DNA of 16,490 nucleotides from JBGPIT01 sp041485125 (GTDB lineage: Bacteria; Desulfobacterota; Binatia; UTPRO1), in contig JBGPIT010000067.1 of NCBI GenBank assembly GCA_041485125.1, forward strand, positions 1 to 16,490. The letters run 5' to 3'. The notes below the pieces were generated by a model. That model was not told the origin of the DNA. It worked only from the letters and a program-made list of their open reading frames with translations, and ran no database searches. A program made the translations under genes and the position numbers. Positions 8,201 through 15,111 of this stretch are shown here, one piece after another. How positions within the stretch are numbered: position 1 is the first letter of the stretch; every line of letters starts with the position of its first letter.

Positions 8201-9462
8201 TCGCCACCGACGGAGACCGTGCCGCCGATCACGCCGTTGTCGGTGAAGCACTCGCGGTTCTTGCAGAACGTGCAGGCGTCGTCGGCATCCGCCGTACAGT
8301 CTGCGTCCGACGTGCACCCGCGGAACGTCTCGATCGCGCAGAAGCACTCGAACGGACCCCCGGCGCACTCGCCTTCGTCGACGGAGTCATTGTCGGGAGG
8401 CGTGTGGGGCGTGCATTCGCCATCGTTGCACGCATTGGGGCGGGTGGCAGCGCCGGGCACGGCGCAGGCACCGCCGGGGCAAGCGCTGGTGACCGAGCAC
8501 GCGGCACCGTTGTTCGCGCCACCCTGGCACCGCCGCCCCCCGCACGTCGCGCCGCCGGCGCAGTCCGCGTTCGAGCTGCACGGCGCTGCCGCCGCATTGC
8601 TGCACGTGTCGCAGAAGCACTTGTTCCCGGTGAACCCCGCCGCGCGGCAGCTCGGGCTCGCCGCGCTGAGCGTCCACGTTTGACCGCCGAGCTGAAGATT
8701 CAGCGCGCTCGACGAAGTCCCGATGTTGGTCGCGGGGTCGGGCGGACAGTCGATGCTCGTATTTCCGAACACCTCGTTCACGCCGCTGCCCGTACACGGC
8801 AGCCCCGCACGTAGGCCCGCCGTGCAGATCCCGCCGTCACATAGCGGGCACGGGGCGCTGACGGACACGCCGGCATGCACGTACGACGCCACGGCGACTG
8901 CGAGCGTCCCGCCCACGATGCCGCAATCCGCCGTATCCACCGTGCCGGTGACGGCACCAGCGATCTCGTTGGCGATACACACGGACAGCCCACCCCCGGA
9001 CAGCGGCGACGGGGCGCCGAGATAAAAAACGCAGGTGCCCGCGGCGACAAACGCACAGTCGCCGTCCGTCGTGCACCAACGCGACGCGTCTCCACTACAG
9101 TGTCCCCCGGCACTCGCGATCGGTCCCGAAACCGTGCACACGCCGCAGCTCGGGGGAGCGCCGTCGCAGCCACTGACGGCAAAGTCGAACTGGGCATCGA
9201 CCTTGCCGTCGTGGAACAGACCGGTCCATCCGACGTCGAGGTCGCTGGATGCTTGATTCGCCCGGAACTGCAGGGCGGTGGGGCAGCCGTCCTGCGCTGC
9301 CGCGCTGCCCGCCGCGGCGTGCACCATCAGCAGGCCCGCGACTGCGATGGCGAGGCTGTTCCGAAGCCCGCACCCCGAAGTCACTGGCCTCCTCCACTGG
9401 CGCAACACGGTCCGCTGCGGAGTGAAGCACATCGGCGGTAGATCGCGTCGGGTAGAGTGCAT
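5212..9462 (-). CDS. Giant secreted disulfide-rich protein with alpha/beta-hydrolase domain
   Basis: 1416 residues from ATG 9462, chosen because GGAGG sits 6 bases upstream; the open frame to 9618 adds only non-protein-like residues. A signal peptide core lies at residues 36-50 with A-A-A cleavage near 56, after a long basic n-region. Residues 60-460 are a Cys-rich beta region (ASSDLDVGWTGL, PSPLSGGGLSVC, CSSNADCAGGATC, RGCTSDADC). Residues 462-535 are an acidic linker bracketed by two Cys-Cys pairs. About 640-950 is an alpha/beta-hydrolase: FVHGY (His 649), VVAWASP, and VVVSHSAGG with nucleophile Ser 800. The Asp and His of the triad are not assigned. The last 175 residues hold two copies of a helical Cys module. 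A secreted lipase- or esterase-like enzyme is a reasonable guess; the substrate is unknown. It is probably the first gene of an operon with the small secreted gene. Confidence 0.75.
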   Translation of the reverse strand: MHSTRRDLPPMCFTPQRTVLRQWRRPVTSGCGLRNSLAIAVAGLLMVHAAAGSAAAQDGCPTALQFRANQASSDLDVGWTGLFHDGKVDAQFDFAVSGCDGAPPSCGVCTVSGPIASAGGHCSGDASRWCTTDGDCAFVAAGTCVFYLGAPSPLSGGGLSVCIANEIAGAVTGTVDTADCGIVGGTLAVAVASYVHAGVSVSAPCPLCDGGICTAGLRAGLPCTGSGVNEVFGNTSIDCPPDPATNIGTSSSALNLQLGGQTWTLSAASPSCRAAGFTGNKCFCDTCSNAAAAPCSSNADCAGGATCGGRRCQGGANNGAACSVTSACPGGACAVPGAATRPNACNDGECTPHTPPDNDSVDEGECAGGPFECFCAIETFRGCTSDADCTADADDACTFCKNRECFTDNGVIGGTVSVGGDDLTLGSLSCAVPTTSSAVNAVAGLPGLTRITLPGTFTLSPCCDEEGDDTEEDEDEEIDRVVGDVPDLYGSSNTATDTWYPNIPCDPSIGGELDPEDLDPEDDDLSEDVLSQKCCAGAPYQQCTIDQDCENRCVEDPLETCTANSPGCTCTATTPCGPCFGNLTTAEAEALLDEVEQADATMDDEEAAEPPIVLGPASDPNDPYTEPSPQPTPDTGCYAFGGRDIVFVHGYRRTPMKAAFHTRYKDHERATTKWVIPTEFPGCRQNPSFYGPNSHYGQNDCPTPPATGPNGTVLPGDYYWKLGAEKYWTKHINRFLTERHFKNRYLVVAWASPQRLEIGAHAVLTQIADAMKYGIGVVNPVDPDDTAGFGSPSFVVVSHSAGGPTTDVAMYLANTDPSLNAAFIPQHAKAHIAFQAAFGGSRVARVPLALAGLGALASVAACVPHPLSPPCLLMCALSEIVMGDNACFFNTLIDARRSVLRDLVPGTMRRKWGDAMEGTPVRTVTVVGGHPSPKKQARLLNPGFDDGTVTINSQVANPNKGRHEPSGYVFHGNKREVKDKGIKVTLGNPKRARKFFRDQTRRIPSSDFVAAGATPWLSPTGMVQPSHDDFASDSKFSPLRRYGNHFSFLQDTAAHFDHTPSALLLCEDGPKKGALCATNAECEPSGGSHECKEKDEEHFHGDDYEPTTKNFGDSERNWEENRVITNPAIYDTYCTLGNCSMGNDPLLRSTTVTYSFFGHNYSWQQASDLPGMEEITRGKQKKQKKNKPTKWRWKRTYHLLKNRLGSKEFRVAGDYVYGAILADDLIGDCMDAPPPGPNTCTSNKKICAAKYACARLKCYGNAIKNGVAVDALCLERARTKFRSCFQRVEAKQRILKPPTVCPAGSRDASIVATTVFDFVNQVIDQLGDTPVGVEACRALGARCVCKKLQALLKCHAKAEKKGIPVDSACIAKAETGFSQCFAQVEALCPVASTGAEMETMVDEFVDKVVCQIDGTC
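5227..5724 (-). repeat. Two tandem helical Cys modules in the hydrolase protein
   Basis: Two copies of an about 75-residue module end the large protein. Copy 1 is at 5724-5482 and copy 2 at 5439-5227. Shared positions are C-x3-(K)...LKC-x-(N/K)-A, K-x-G-(V/I)-x-VD-x2-C, a basic/acidic helix ending CF-x2-VEA, then CP, and a tail (F)VxxVxxQ. Compare LKCYGNAIKNGVAVDALC with LKCHAKAEKKGIPVDSAC. The spacing suggests short disulfide-linked helical hairpins. I recall similar C-x-A-K-A-x-K-G-x-x-V-D-x-x-C modules in other deltaproteobacterial secreted proteins; that is memory, not a search. Confidence 0.75.
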
Positions 9463-9480
9463 TGCAATCCTCCGTGAACG
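9456..9480 (-). promoter_or_regulatory. Ribosome binding site deciding the start of the large hydrolase gene
   Basis: On the minus strand CACGGAGGATTGCAATG places a GGAGG core six bases before ATG 9462. It is the best Shine-Dalgarno in the reading frame and rules out the longer start at 9618. Confidence 0.7.
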
Positions 9481-9550
9481 ACTTAGGGGGCTTGGCCCCG
9501 TGAATGCGCTGCGGGAAGGTAGGTCGACCTTTGCATGCACTGTATGCTCA

Positions 9551-9610
9551 CTCCGCCTTGTCCTCAGGCGGAGGCCGTGGTGCTTGATGTACGGCGAGGA
9601 CACGGCCTCC
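9551..9610 (-). promoter_or_regulatory. Two mutually exclusive hairpins in the 5' leader
   Basis: Hairpin A pairs CTCCGCCT (9551-9558) with AGGCGGAG (9566-9573), an 8-bp perfect stem with a 7-base loop. Hairpin B pairs GGAGGCCGTG (9570-9579) with CACGGCCTCC (9601-9610), a 10-bp perfect stem with a 21-base loop. They share bases 9570-9573 and cannot both form fully. They lie 89-148 bases before the ATG of the large hydrolase gene, in its probable untranslated leader. Regulation is inferred from geometry only; no known riboswitch or T-box motif was recognised. Confidence 0.4.
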
Positions 9611-9850
9611 GTCGTCACGTGAGCTGACGGTGCGCGTGTACGCCGGTCACGCGCCGCGTGTCAACAATATTCGATATGATCAACAGTAGATGTCAAATTA
9701 TGACGTCACCCGATACAATTCATATCGCCCTGTCGTGACACGCCGGCGCGTTGGGGTTGAATTCACCCGAATACAGGGTGGGTCTTGACCGCCCCGGTTG
9801 GTCAGCGCGCTTTGAAATAGCTCCAGAAGTTTCGCCGCTGATGGGGGCTC
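9611..9850. other. Intergenic interval without a gene
   Basis: No coding frame looks protein-like. It holds the AT-rich promoter-like stretch (9660-9730), a perfect 8-bp palindrome TGAATTCA (9758-9765), and a small hairpin CACCC/GGGTG (9764-9768 with 9776-9780). The short frames here on both strands do not resemble known proteins. The sequence may be part of a decayed mobile element that continues into the adjacent inverted repeat. Confidence 0.4.
9668..9696 (-). promoter_or_regulatory. Possible sigma-70 promoter for the large hydrolase gene
   Basis: An AT-rich island at about 9660-9730 stands out against the GC-rich surroundings. On the minus strand it contains a perfect TTGACA (9696-9691), with CGAATA (9673-9668) 17 bases downstream as a weak -10. 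Another TTGACA lies at 9664-9659, but what follows is GC-rich. A start here would give a leader of about 200 bases containing the paired hairpins. The -10 is poor, so this is tentative. Confidence 0.3.
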
Positions 9851-9975
9851 GCTGTCGCGAACGGCAGTGCAAGGGCCAACGTCCGAGTTTGGCGGCTCTA
9901 GCGGGGTTTCGCTCGGACTCGGTGACATACTTCCCGATATCGGACGTTCGCCCTTGTACTGCCGTTCGCTACAGC
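9851..9975. repeat. 125-bp imperfect inverted repeat with 35-bp arms
   Basis: Left arm 9851-9885 and right arm 9941-9975 are reverse complements at 32 of 35 positions. Both read GCTGT-x-GCGAACGGCAGT then x-CAAGGGC-x-AACGTCCG from the outside inward. The 55-base spacer (9886-9940) is unique. The length and identity exclude chance. The unit could be a non-autonomous element (MITE-like), a large repeated extragenic palindrome, or a structured RNA. The right arm ends where the IS91-type fragment begins. Confidence 0.8.
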
Positions 9976-10136
9976 GGCGGCGCGGCGTGATTGCCGCCGA
10001 CGAGACGGCGGACCTCGCCTCGGATCCACTCGTCACCGACGCCCCCGTGCTCGCGCAGATCAGTGCGGCGGCCGTCCGTGGTCGCTCGGCGTTCGGCCCA
10101 GCCGCGTGGAGATCGGTTCCCCGGCTGGCCAGCCGT
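9975..10136 (+). pseudogene. IS91-family transposase fragment
   Basis: The frame at 9975-10100 encodes RRRGVIAADE, then DPLVTDAPVLAQISAAAVRG followed by RSAFGP. This resembles the middle of IS91-type (Y2 rolling-circle) transposases, where a D-P-L...A-L-A...I-S-x-A-S-V-x-G-R segment precedes G-P-R-A-G-x-R-V-x-R-L. After FGP the frame degrades, but small shifts restore the expected R-A-G-D-R-V-P-R-L-A (10102-10130). Catalytic motifs and the zinc finger are absent. It is an inactive internal fragment; identity rests on recalled family patterns. The 254 bp that follow, up to 10390, contain no further gene that I recognise. Confidence 0.5.
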
Positions 10137-10390
10137 TGATGCCGGTGCTCTGGCCGTGAGGGAAAGACGCTGCGCAGGTGTGCTCACGCGGGCGGAGCGA
10201 AGACTCAGCCAGAGCTTCCATCAAGTATCCTGCGCCACTCTGGAACGACACCGACGATTGGCGTTGACTCGTCGACGCGTACTGGTGGACGGTAGGCTGT
10301 CAGTATCGACGAGCCCGCAGCTCGCGGTACCCAGACCGTCTCGGGTCGGTCCGCAAGGGCCCCAACCAAGTGTGCAGGGAGGGCGTACGC

Positions 10391-13300
10391 ATGGTCTCCA
10401 TGGTCCGTGTCTTCTCGTTCGCAATCGTGCTCGCCATGGTGAGCATCCTCGCACACACACCGCCGGCGCAGGCGCAAGGTCTCTGTCCCGTCGGACCCGA
10501 GAGCCCGCCGCGGCCCTACTGGAGCGAAGCCGCGCCGCCGCTCGGCTCGGGCTATCCCGACTATCAGAACATCAACGACAACTTTCAGACCCTCGGAAAC
10601 ATCCGGCTCCTCGCATCGCTCCTGACGCGCGCGGCCTTGGGTCTCCCTGGTCTCCAGACCCAGGTCACCAATCCCGAGATGGAAGGCAAGTGCGTCTGCT
10701 GTCTCACCAACGCCTGCCTCGGCAACGTTCCCGAGATCCACACCGGCGTGAAGCGCCGCGATTGCAGCGTGGCGGCGGCGACGTGCACCGTGCGCGAAAC
10801 GCCGGCCTTCCCGATCTGGCTGCCCACCGACATCTTCACGAACCCGAACAACACGCAGCGCTTCTACTTGGATCACATCGCGTTGCTCGACGACATCGTC
10901 ACCGTCATCAACACCGTGCAGCTCGCGCTCGCGGGCATCGGCACGTCCATCAAGGGCTTGAATGACCTCCTCAACCAGTACACTGAATGGGTGAACGTGC
11001 TGACCGAGGGTTTCCACCTCGGCGGGTACTCCGTCGAGCGGCCGGATCTGCACCTCTGCATCGGCTACGGCGGCGACGACGCGTCTGCCGACATGGTGAA
11101 CCTCTTCGGCGTCGTCACGATCGGTGGTCGGTATCACTCGGCCAACCTGAGCCGCGTGCACCGCTCGCAGTTCCGCTCCGGCGGCTTCGGCTGCCGGGCC
11201 TGGGACCACGAGATCAATCTGGTTCCCGGCATCGAGGGCAACATCCAGATCGACGGCTTCCGGTGGTGGGACGCGCAGCTGCCATTCGGCATCTACCTGG
11301 ACGGCGTCGGCGTGCCCGCGACGCAGACGTGTCCGGACGGCGACGGCTTCGACATCAGCATCGCCAACAACGTCTTCGACCAGTACGACATCTTCCATCT
11401 GGTCGATCGCAGTACGGTGGCCGGGTTCGACTCGTCGGGAGACGGCTGCATCCAGCCCGGCGAGTTCATACTCCACGACTTCTACCCGGTCGACTACACC
11501 TCGGCCTCGAACGGCCAGCCGTACGTCTGGCCGCGCGTAGCGTATCCCTACGATTGGGAGGCGCCGAGCACGGCGGTCTTCTCGGTCGGCCTGAACCTCC
11601 CGCTCGAGTTCGAGACGCTCGAGAAGCTCGTGCCGCCGAGCGGCATTCCGCTCTTCCCCGGCGCGACGCTCTTCCCGAAGCTCACGCTCGCCTCCGGGCT
11701 CGACTGGAATCACCGCGCGTACGGCTTGCGAAAACGCCTGCAGGACGCGATCAACGAGCACCTGCCTCCGAGCGCGCAGCTCGGCGCGGACGACTTCGAT
11801 CGTCCCAACGACCTGGTGACGACCTACCATCATTTCCAGGCACCCGACGTCACCGAGGACAACGGCAATGGCGCGCACGTCGATCCCGGCATCGGCGCGA
11901 CGCTCAACCTCGGGCTCGCGATCAGCCAGATCGCCACGCTCGGCATCAACGCCAGCGTCGGCTTGCGGGTGCAGGTGAAGCCCGCGGCGTACGGCGGTCT
12001 TTTCGACCTGAACGTGGCGCTCGCGAACGCGCTCCACGACAGCAACCCGCCGCAGACTCAGCCCTGCGACCCGACCATCGTGACCAACGCGGTCTCGGAG
12101 TGCTCGAGCGCGTCGTTGTACGAGCGCTGCGTCGGCGACGGGACGCTCTCCGACGGGATCAAGGGAGGCATCTGTGTGGCGGGGATCCACGCCGGCATGC
12201 CGTGCGATGCCGACACCATCACGGCGATCGGCGAACGGACGAGCAGAGACTGCGGTCCGGCTGTGAACGTCGACTACGATTGTTCGGTAGGAGGTGTCTC
12301 GGCCCAGCGCTGCGACGGCGGCGCGAACGACGGCAATCCCTGCACGGTGAACTCTCAGTGTCCGGGCGGCACGTGCGTGACCGTCTACGGCTGCGAATCG
12401 CACGGGACGTGCACGTCGGTAGATTCGGGGCCCGACGGTATTCAGGGCTCGGCCGACGACGTCGTGACCCAGACCCAGGGCCAGACCGCGGCCACCTGCA
12501 CGAGTGCGAAGGTGTGCAGGGAGCCGTCACCCAATGCCGGCGACCCCTGCACGGAGGATGCCGATTGCGGTGTCGCCTACAACCTCTGCGCCAGCGGTCC
12601 GAACGTCGGGGCGTCATGCACGAACGACGCCGACTGTGGCGGCGCTCCCGGGACCTGCCAGGCCTATCCCGCGACGTGCGACCCGGTCGATCCCGTCCGC
12701 TACTTCGCGCCCTACACCTGCACCACGCACGTCGAGTCGACGATCACCGGGTGGCAGGGCCCCGGATGTCATCCGCTCACCGTCGGCTTCCCATCGGCAT
12801 GCGGCTGCGCGTCGAGCTCGGACTGCGTCGGCTCGGAAACGTGCGTCGACGGCTTCTGCAACAACGGTGTCCCCGTCGTCTGCACCTGCGATCCGGGCGG
12901 GTGCCCGACCGGCCGCGTGTGTCGCGAGGGCGCCTGCATGGTCGACTGCAGCTCGCAGGCGTGTCCCGCCAACGAGACCTGCATCAGCGGCGCGTGCGTG
13001 AACGCATTCGGGATCCCGTACACCGAACAGATCGTCTGGCAGATGACGCACGGGCCGAACCCGCGCCACTCGGTGGGGACGTACGCGCTCTCAGACATCA
13101 CGACGAGCGCCATCCTCGACGCCGGGATCACGTTCGGTATCGACATCAAGATTTTCCGGAAGTTGAAGCACTTTCACCTCTTCACGCTCACGGACTCATG
13201 GCCCCTCGCCGCCTTCACGAAGAGCTGGTACCAGACCGGCCTCGAGGCGCAGTACCAGCACGATTGCGATCCGGTCTCGGGCGACACGGTGACGAATTGG

Positions 13301-14818
13301 CAGCCGCCCCTCATCACGCGCTACAACCCGCAGAACGCGACGACCGGGAGCTACGGCAACGCCGGCACGATCGGCGAGCTGAAGGGCTGGTGCGCGGAGC
13401 GGCTGCCGGTGGATGTCGGGGAACCGGCGGCGCCGACCACGGGGGACCTGACCCAAGGGACGACGGACATCGTCCAGTGGGGCGAGGACATCGGCGTCGA
13501 CCTCTGGGCCCAGGCGAATCTCTGCATCGACGGCCAGCCGTTCACGGAATGGTTCAGCGTGCTCGGCAACGATCCGGCGGCACTCGACTGTCAGTACACC
13601 TATAACTCGGTGACCTACATCTTCCCCTGCGGCGACGTGGCCAAGCAGCTGATGCTCATCTGGGGATGCCTCAGCACCAGCACCAGCCCGTCGCTCGCGA
13701 ACCACTTCAACGGGACCAACGACCCGCTCGACATCACGACGACCTTCAACGGGAACCCGGTCTTCGACCTGAGCGCGATGTTGCAAGATCCGACCGCCGA
13801 GTTCGAGCTCTTCAACGTCAAGCCGGCGATCCGCTCATACGGGATTACCACCGGCTTCTCCTGGTATTTCGCCGTGCAACAATGCTTCGAGGTGCACTAC
13901 GCGGCGCTCCAGCCCGACGACCCGCATGTCGTCCTGGGCGTCGGCCCGTGCTGCGGCGACGGCGTGCTCGAGAACTCGGGCTGCGCACAAGGCCCCGGCA
14001 TCCCGCCCTGCGAGGAGTGCGACGACGGCAACCTGATCTCGGGCGACGGCTGCTCTTCGACCTGCCAGAGCGAGTCAGAGGCGCCGATCGGCGTCTGCGG
14101 CGACGGGGTCGTCGACCTCATGGCGGGCGAGGAATGCGACGACCACAACCTCGTGAGCGGCGACGGCTGCGACGCCAACTGCAGGACCACTCGCTGCGGC
14201 AACGGCATCGTCACCGCGGGCGAGCAGTGCGACGACGGCAACCTGATCGACGTCGACGGCTGCTCGTCGACGTGTCAGGTCGAGCCTGGTCGCGGATGCG
14301 GCGCCGAGCCCCTCACCGGCTGCCGGCAGCCGGTGACGTCGGCCAAATCGTCGGTGCAGCTCGCCAACAAGACGCCCGACTCCAAGGACCAGCTCAAGTG
14401 GAAGTGGCTCCGCGGTGCGCACACGACCACCGCCGAGTTCGGCGATCCGACGACCAGCACGACCTACCAGCTCTGTCTGTACGATTCGACCGGGCTACGG
14501 ATCAGCGCGCACGCCCCGGCGGGCGGGGTGTGTCACGGGACGGCGTGCTGGAAGGCGACCGGGACCGGCTTCAAGTACAAGGACAAGGATCTGACGCCGG
14601 ACGGCATCCAGCAAATCCAGTTGCACGGAGGTCTGGACGGCAAGGCGAAGATCCAGGTGGTCGGCAAAGGTGCGGCGCTCGGCATGCCGAACCTGGCGCT
14701 GCTGACCCAGCCGGTGACCGTGCAGATCCAGAACAGCAACGGCCTCTGCTGGGAGGCGATCTACAGCACGCCGCCGATCACGCAGTCGAGCACGCAGTTC
14801 AAAGACAAAGCCGACTGA
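10391..14818 (+). CDS. Giant secreted multidomain cysteine-rich protein
   Basis: 1475 residues from ATG 10391, chosen because GGGAGGG lies 8 bases upstream; the frame opens at GTG 10370. A signal peptide at 1-28 ends A-Q-A/Q-G. Residues 30-555 are an unrecognised region with several Cys, long amphipathic stretches (LDHIALLDDIVTVINTVQLA, then GATLNLGLAISQIATLGINA) and a D-S-S-G-D-G-C-I-Q-P-G-E-F calcium-loop-like motif. Residues 558-870 hold many small disulfide motifs (CDGGANDGNPC, CTEDADC, CTNDADC, CASSSDC, CPANETC). About 875-1180 is a second unrecognised domain. Residues 1187-1299 carry three Myxococcus-type Cys-rich repeats, and 1317-1475 is a beta-rich C-terminal domain. It is probably displayed on the outer surface; no enzymatic site was found. 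It is divergent from the hydrolase operon and followed by a strong hairpin. Confidence 0.75.
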   Translation: MVSMVRVFSFAIVLAMVSILAHTPPAQAQGLCPVGPESPPRPYWSEAAPPLGSGYPDYQNINDNFQTLGNIRLLASLLTRAALGLPGLQTQVTNPEMEGKCVCCLTNACLGNVPEIHTGVKRRDCSVAAATCTVRETPAFPIWLPTDIFTNPNNTQRFYLDHIALLDDIVTVINTVQLALAGIGTSIKGLNDLLNQYTEWVNVLTEGFHLGGYSVERPDLHLCIGYGGDDASADMVNLFGVVTIGGRYHSANLSRVHRSQFRSGGFGCRAWDHEINLVPGIEGNIQIDGFRWWDAQLPFGIYLDGVGVPATQTCPDGDGFDISIANNVFDQYDIFHLVDRSTVAGFDSSGDGCIQPGEFILHDFYPVDYTSASNGQPYVWPRVAYPYDWEAPSTAVFSVGLNLPLEFETLEKLVPPSGIPLFPGATLFPKLTLASGLDWNHRAYGLRKRLQDAINEHLPPSAQLGADDFDRPNDLVTTYHHFQAPDVTEDNGNGAHVDPGIGATLNLGLAISQIATLGINASVGLRVQVKPAAYGGLFDLNVALANALHDSNPPQTQPCDPTIVTNAVSECSSASLYERCVGDGTLSDGIKGGICVAGIHAGMPCDADTITAIGERTSRDCGPAVNVDYDCSVGGVSAQRCDGGANDGNPCTVNSQCPGGTCVTVYGCESHGTCTSVDSGPDGIQGSADDVVTQTQGQTAATCTSAKVCREPSPNAGDPCTEDADCGVAYNLCASGPNVGASCTNDADCGGAPGTCQAYPATCDPVDPVRYFAPYTCTTHVESTITGWQGPGCHPLTVGFPSACGCASSSDCVGSETCVDGFCNNGVPVVCTCDPGGCPTGRVCREGACMVDCSSQACPANETCISGACVNAFGIPYTEQIVWQMTHGPNPRHSVGTYALSDITTSAILDAGITFGIDIKIFRKLKHFHLFTLTDSWPLAAFTKSWYQTGLEAQYQHDCDPVSGDTVTNWQPPLITRYNPQNATTGSYGNAGTIGELKGWCAERLPVDVGEPAAPTTGDLTQGTTDIVQWGEDIGVDLWAQANLCIDGQPFTEWFSVLGNDPAALDCQYTYNSVTYIFPCGDVAKQLMLIWGCLSTSTSPSLANHFNGTNDPLDITTTFNGNPVFDLSAMLQDPTAEFELFNVKPAIRSYGITTGFSWYFAVQQCFEVHYAALQPDDPHVVLGVGPCCGDGVLENSGCAQGPGIPPCEECDDGNLISGDGCSSTCQSESEAPIGVCGDGVVDLMAGEECDDHNLVSGDGCDANCRTTRCGNGIVTAGEQCDDGNLIDVDGCSSTCQVEPGRGCGAEPLTGCRQPVTSAKSSVQLANKTPDSKDQLKWKWLRGAHTTTAEFGDPTTSTTYQLCLYDSTGLRISAHAPAGGVCHGTACWKATGTGFKYKDKDLTPDGIQQIQLHGGLDGKAKIQVVGKGAALGMPNLALLTQPVTVQIQNSNGLCWEAIYSTPPITQSSTQFKDKAD
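13949..14290 (+). repeat. Three Myxococcus-type cysteine-rich repeats
   Basis: Three consecutive copies with the pattern C-G-(D/N)-G...E-x-C-D-D-(G/H)-N-L-x-x-x-D-G-C-(S/D)-x-x-C. The cores are EECDDGNLISGDGCSSTCQ, EECDDHNLVSGDGCDANCR and EQCDDGNLIDVDGCSSTCQ. This matches the TIGR02232 Myxococcus cysteine-rich repeat, which is found in secreted or surface proteins of Myxococcota and relatives, commonly near the C terminus. Confidence 0.85.
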
Positions 14819-14862
14819 GTCCGACGGCGGCGATGGTTGCGACCGTCGCGCGCTACTGGCTG

Positions 14863-14903
14863 GTGAGACCACCCGCGGCCGATCGGCTCGCGGGTGGCCT
14901 CAC
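14863..14903 (+). terminator. Long GC hairpin after the multidomain gene
   Basis: GTGAG-A-CCACCCGC (14863-14876) pairs with GCGGGTGG-C-CTCAC (14890-14903): 13 base pairs with a single A-C mismatch and a 13-base loop that can itself fold. It starts 45 bases after the stop codon at 14816-14818. There is no T-tract, so it may be a Rho-aided or mRNA-protecting 3' hairpin rather than a classic intrinsic terminator. Confidence 0.5.
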
Positions 14904-15111
14904 GTCACATGCCGGCTAGTGTCCCGTCGTCCTCGCTTGACGGCCGCCCGCAACTGGCGCAGCGTCACGAAAGTATCGTGGCCGCCGCCGTTCGACAGCG
15001 CCGGTCGCGTCGCTTTCGCGTTCACATCCGAGGAGGTTCCGCTGCACGGTGCCGGCACGGAACGTGCTCGCTCCGCGCCAGACTCCGCCCGGCTGATCAC
15101 AGGAGCCTGTC

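Noticed and set aside
9851..9975. Integron attC site
   Set aside because: The inverted repeat contains GGCCAAC and CGTTCG near the arms, but the arms are long and continuous, without the R/L box layout or extrahelical bases of attC. No integron integrase is present.
10264..10298. TTGACT followed by GGTAGGCT upstream of the multidomain gene as a promoter
   Set aside because: The spacer would be 23 bases and the -10 match is poor.
10205..12403. A 732-codon open frame on the minus strand
   Set aside because: It lies antisense to the multidomain secreted gene. Its product is an R/D/V/H-rich GC-bias translation with no motif, while the plus strand has a signal peptide, ordered Cys motifs and a ribosome site.
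10987..13605. An 872-codon open frame on the plus strand, shifted from the multidomain gene
   Set aside because: The translation is almost entirely R, G, A and P with no hydrophobic core, as expected from a shifted frame of GC-rich coding DNA.
14904..15100. A minus-strand frame encoding HDTFVTLRQLRAAVKRGRRD, possibly a mobile-element remnant
   Set aside because: I have a vague sense of having seen this peptide as a repeat-derived artefact but cannot name a family. The 208-bp gap is otherwise featureless apart from the ribosome site of the propeller gene.
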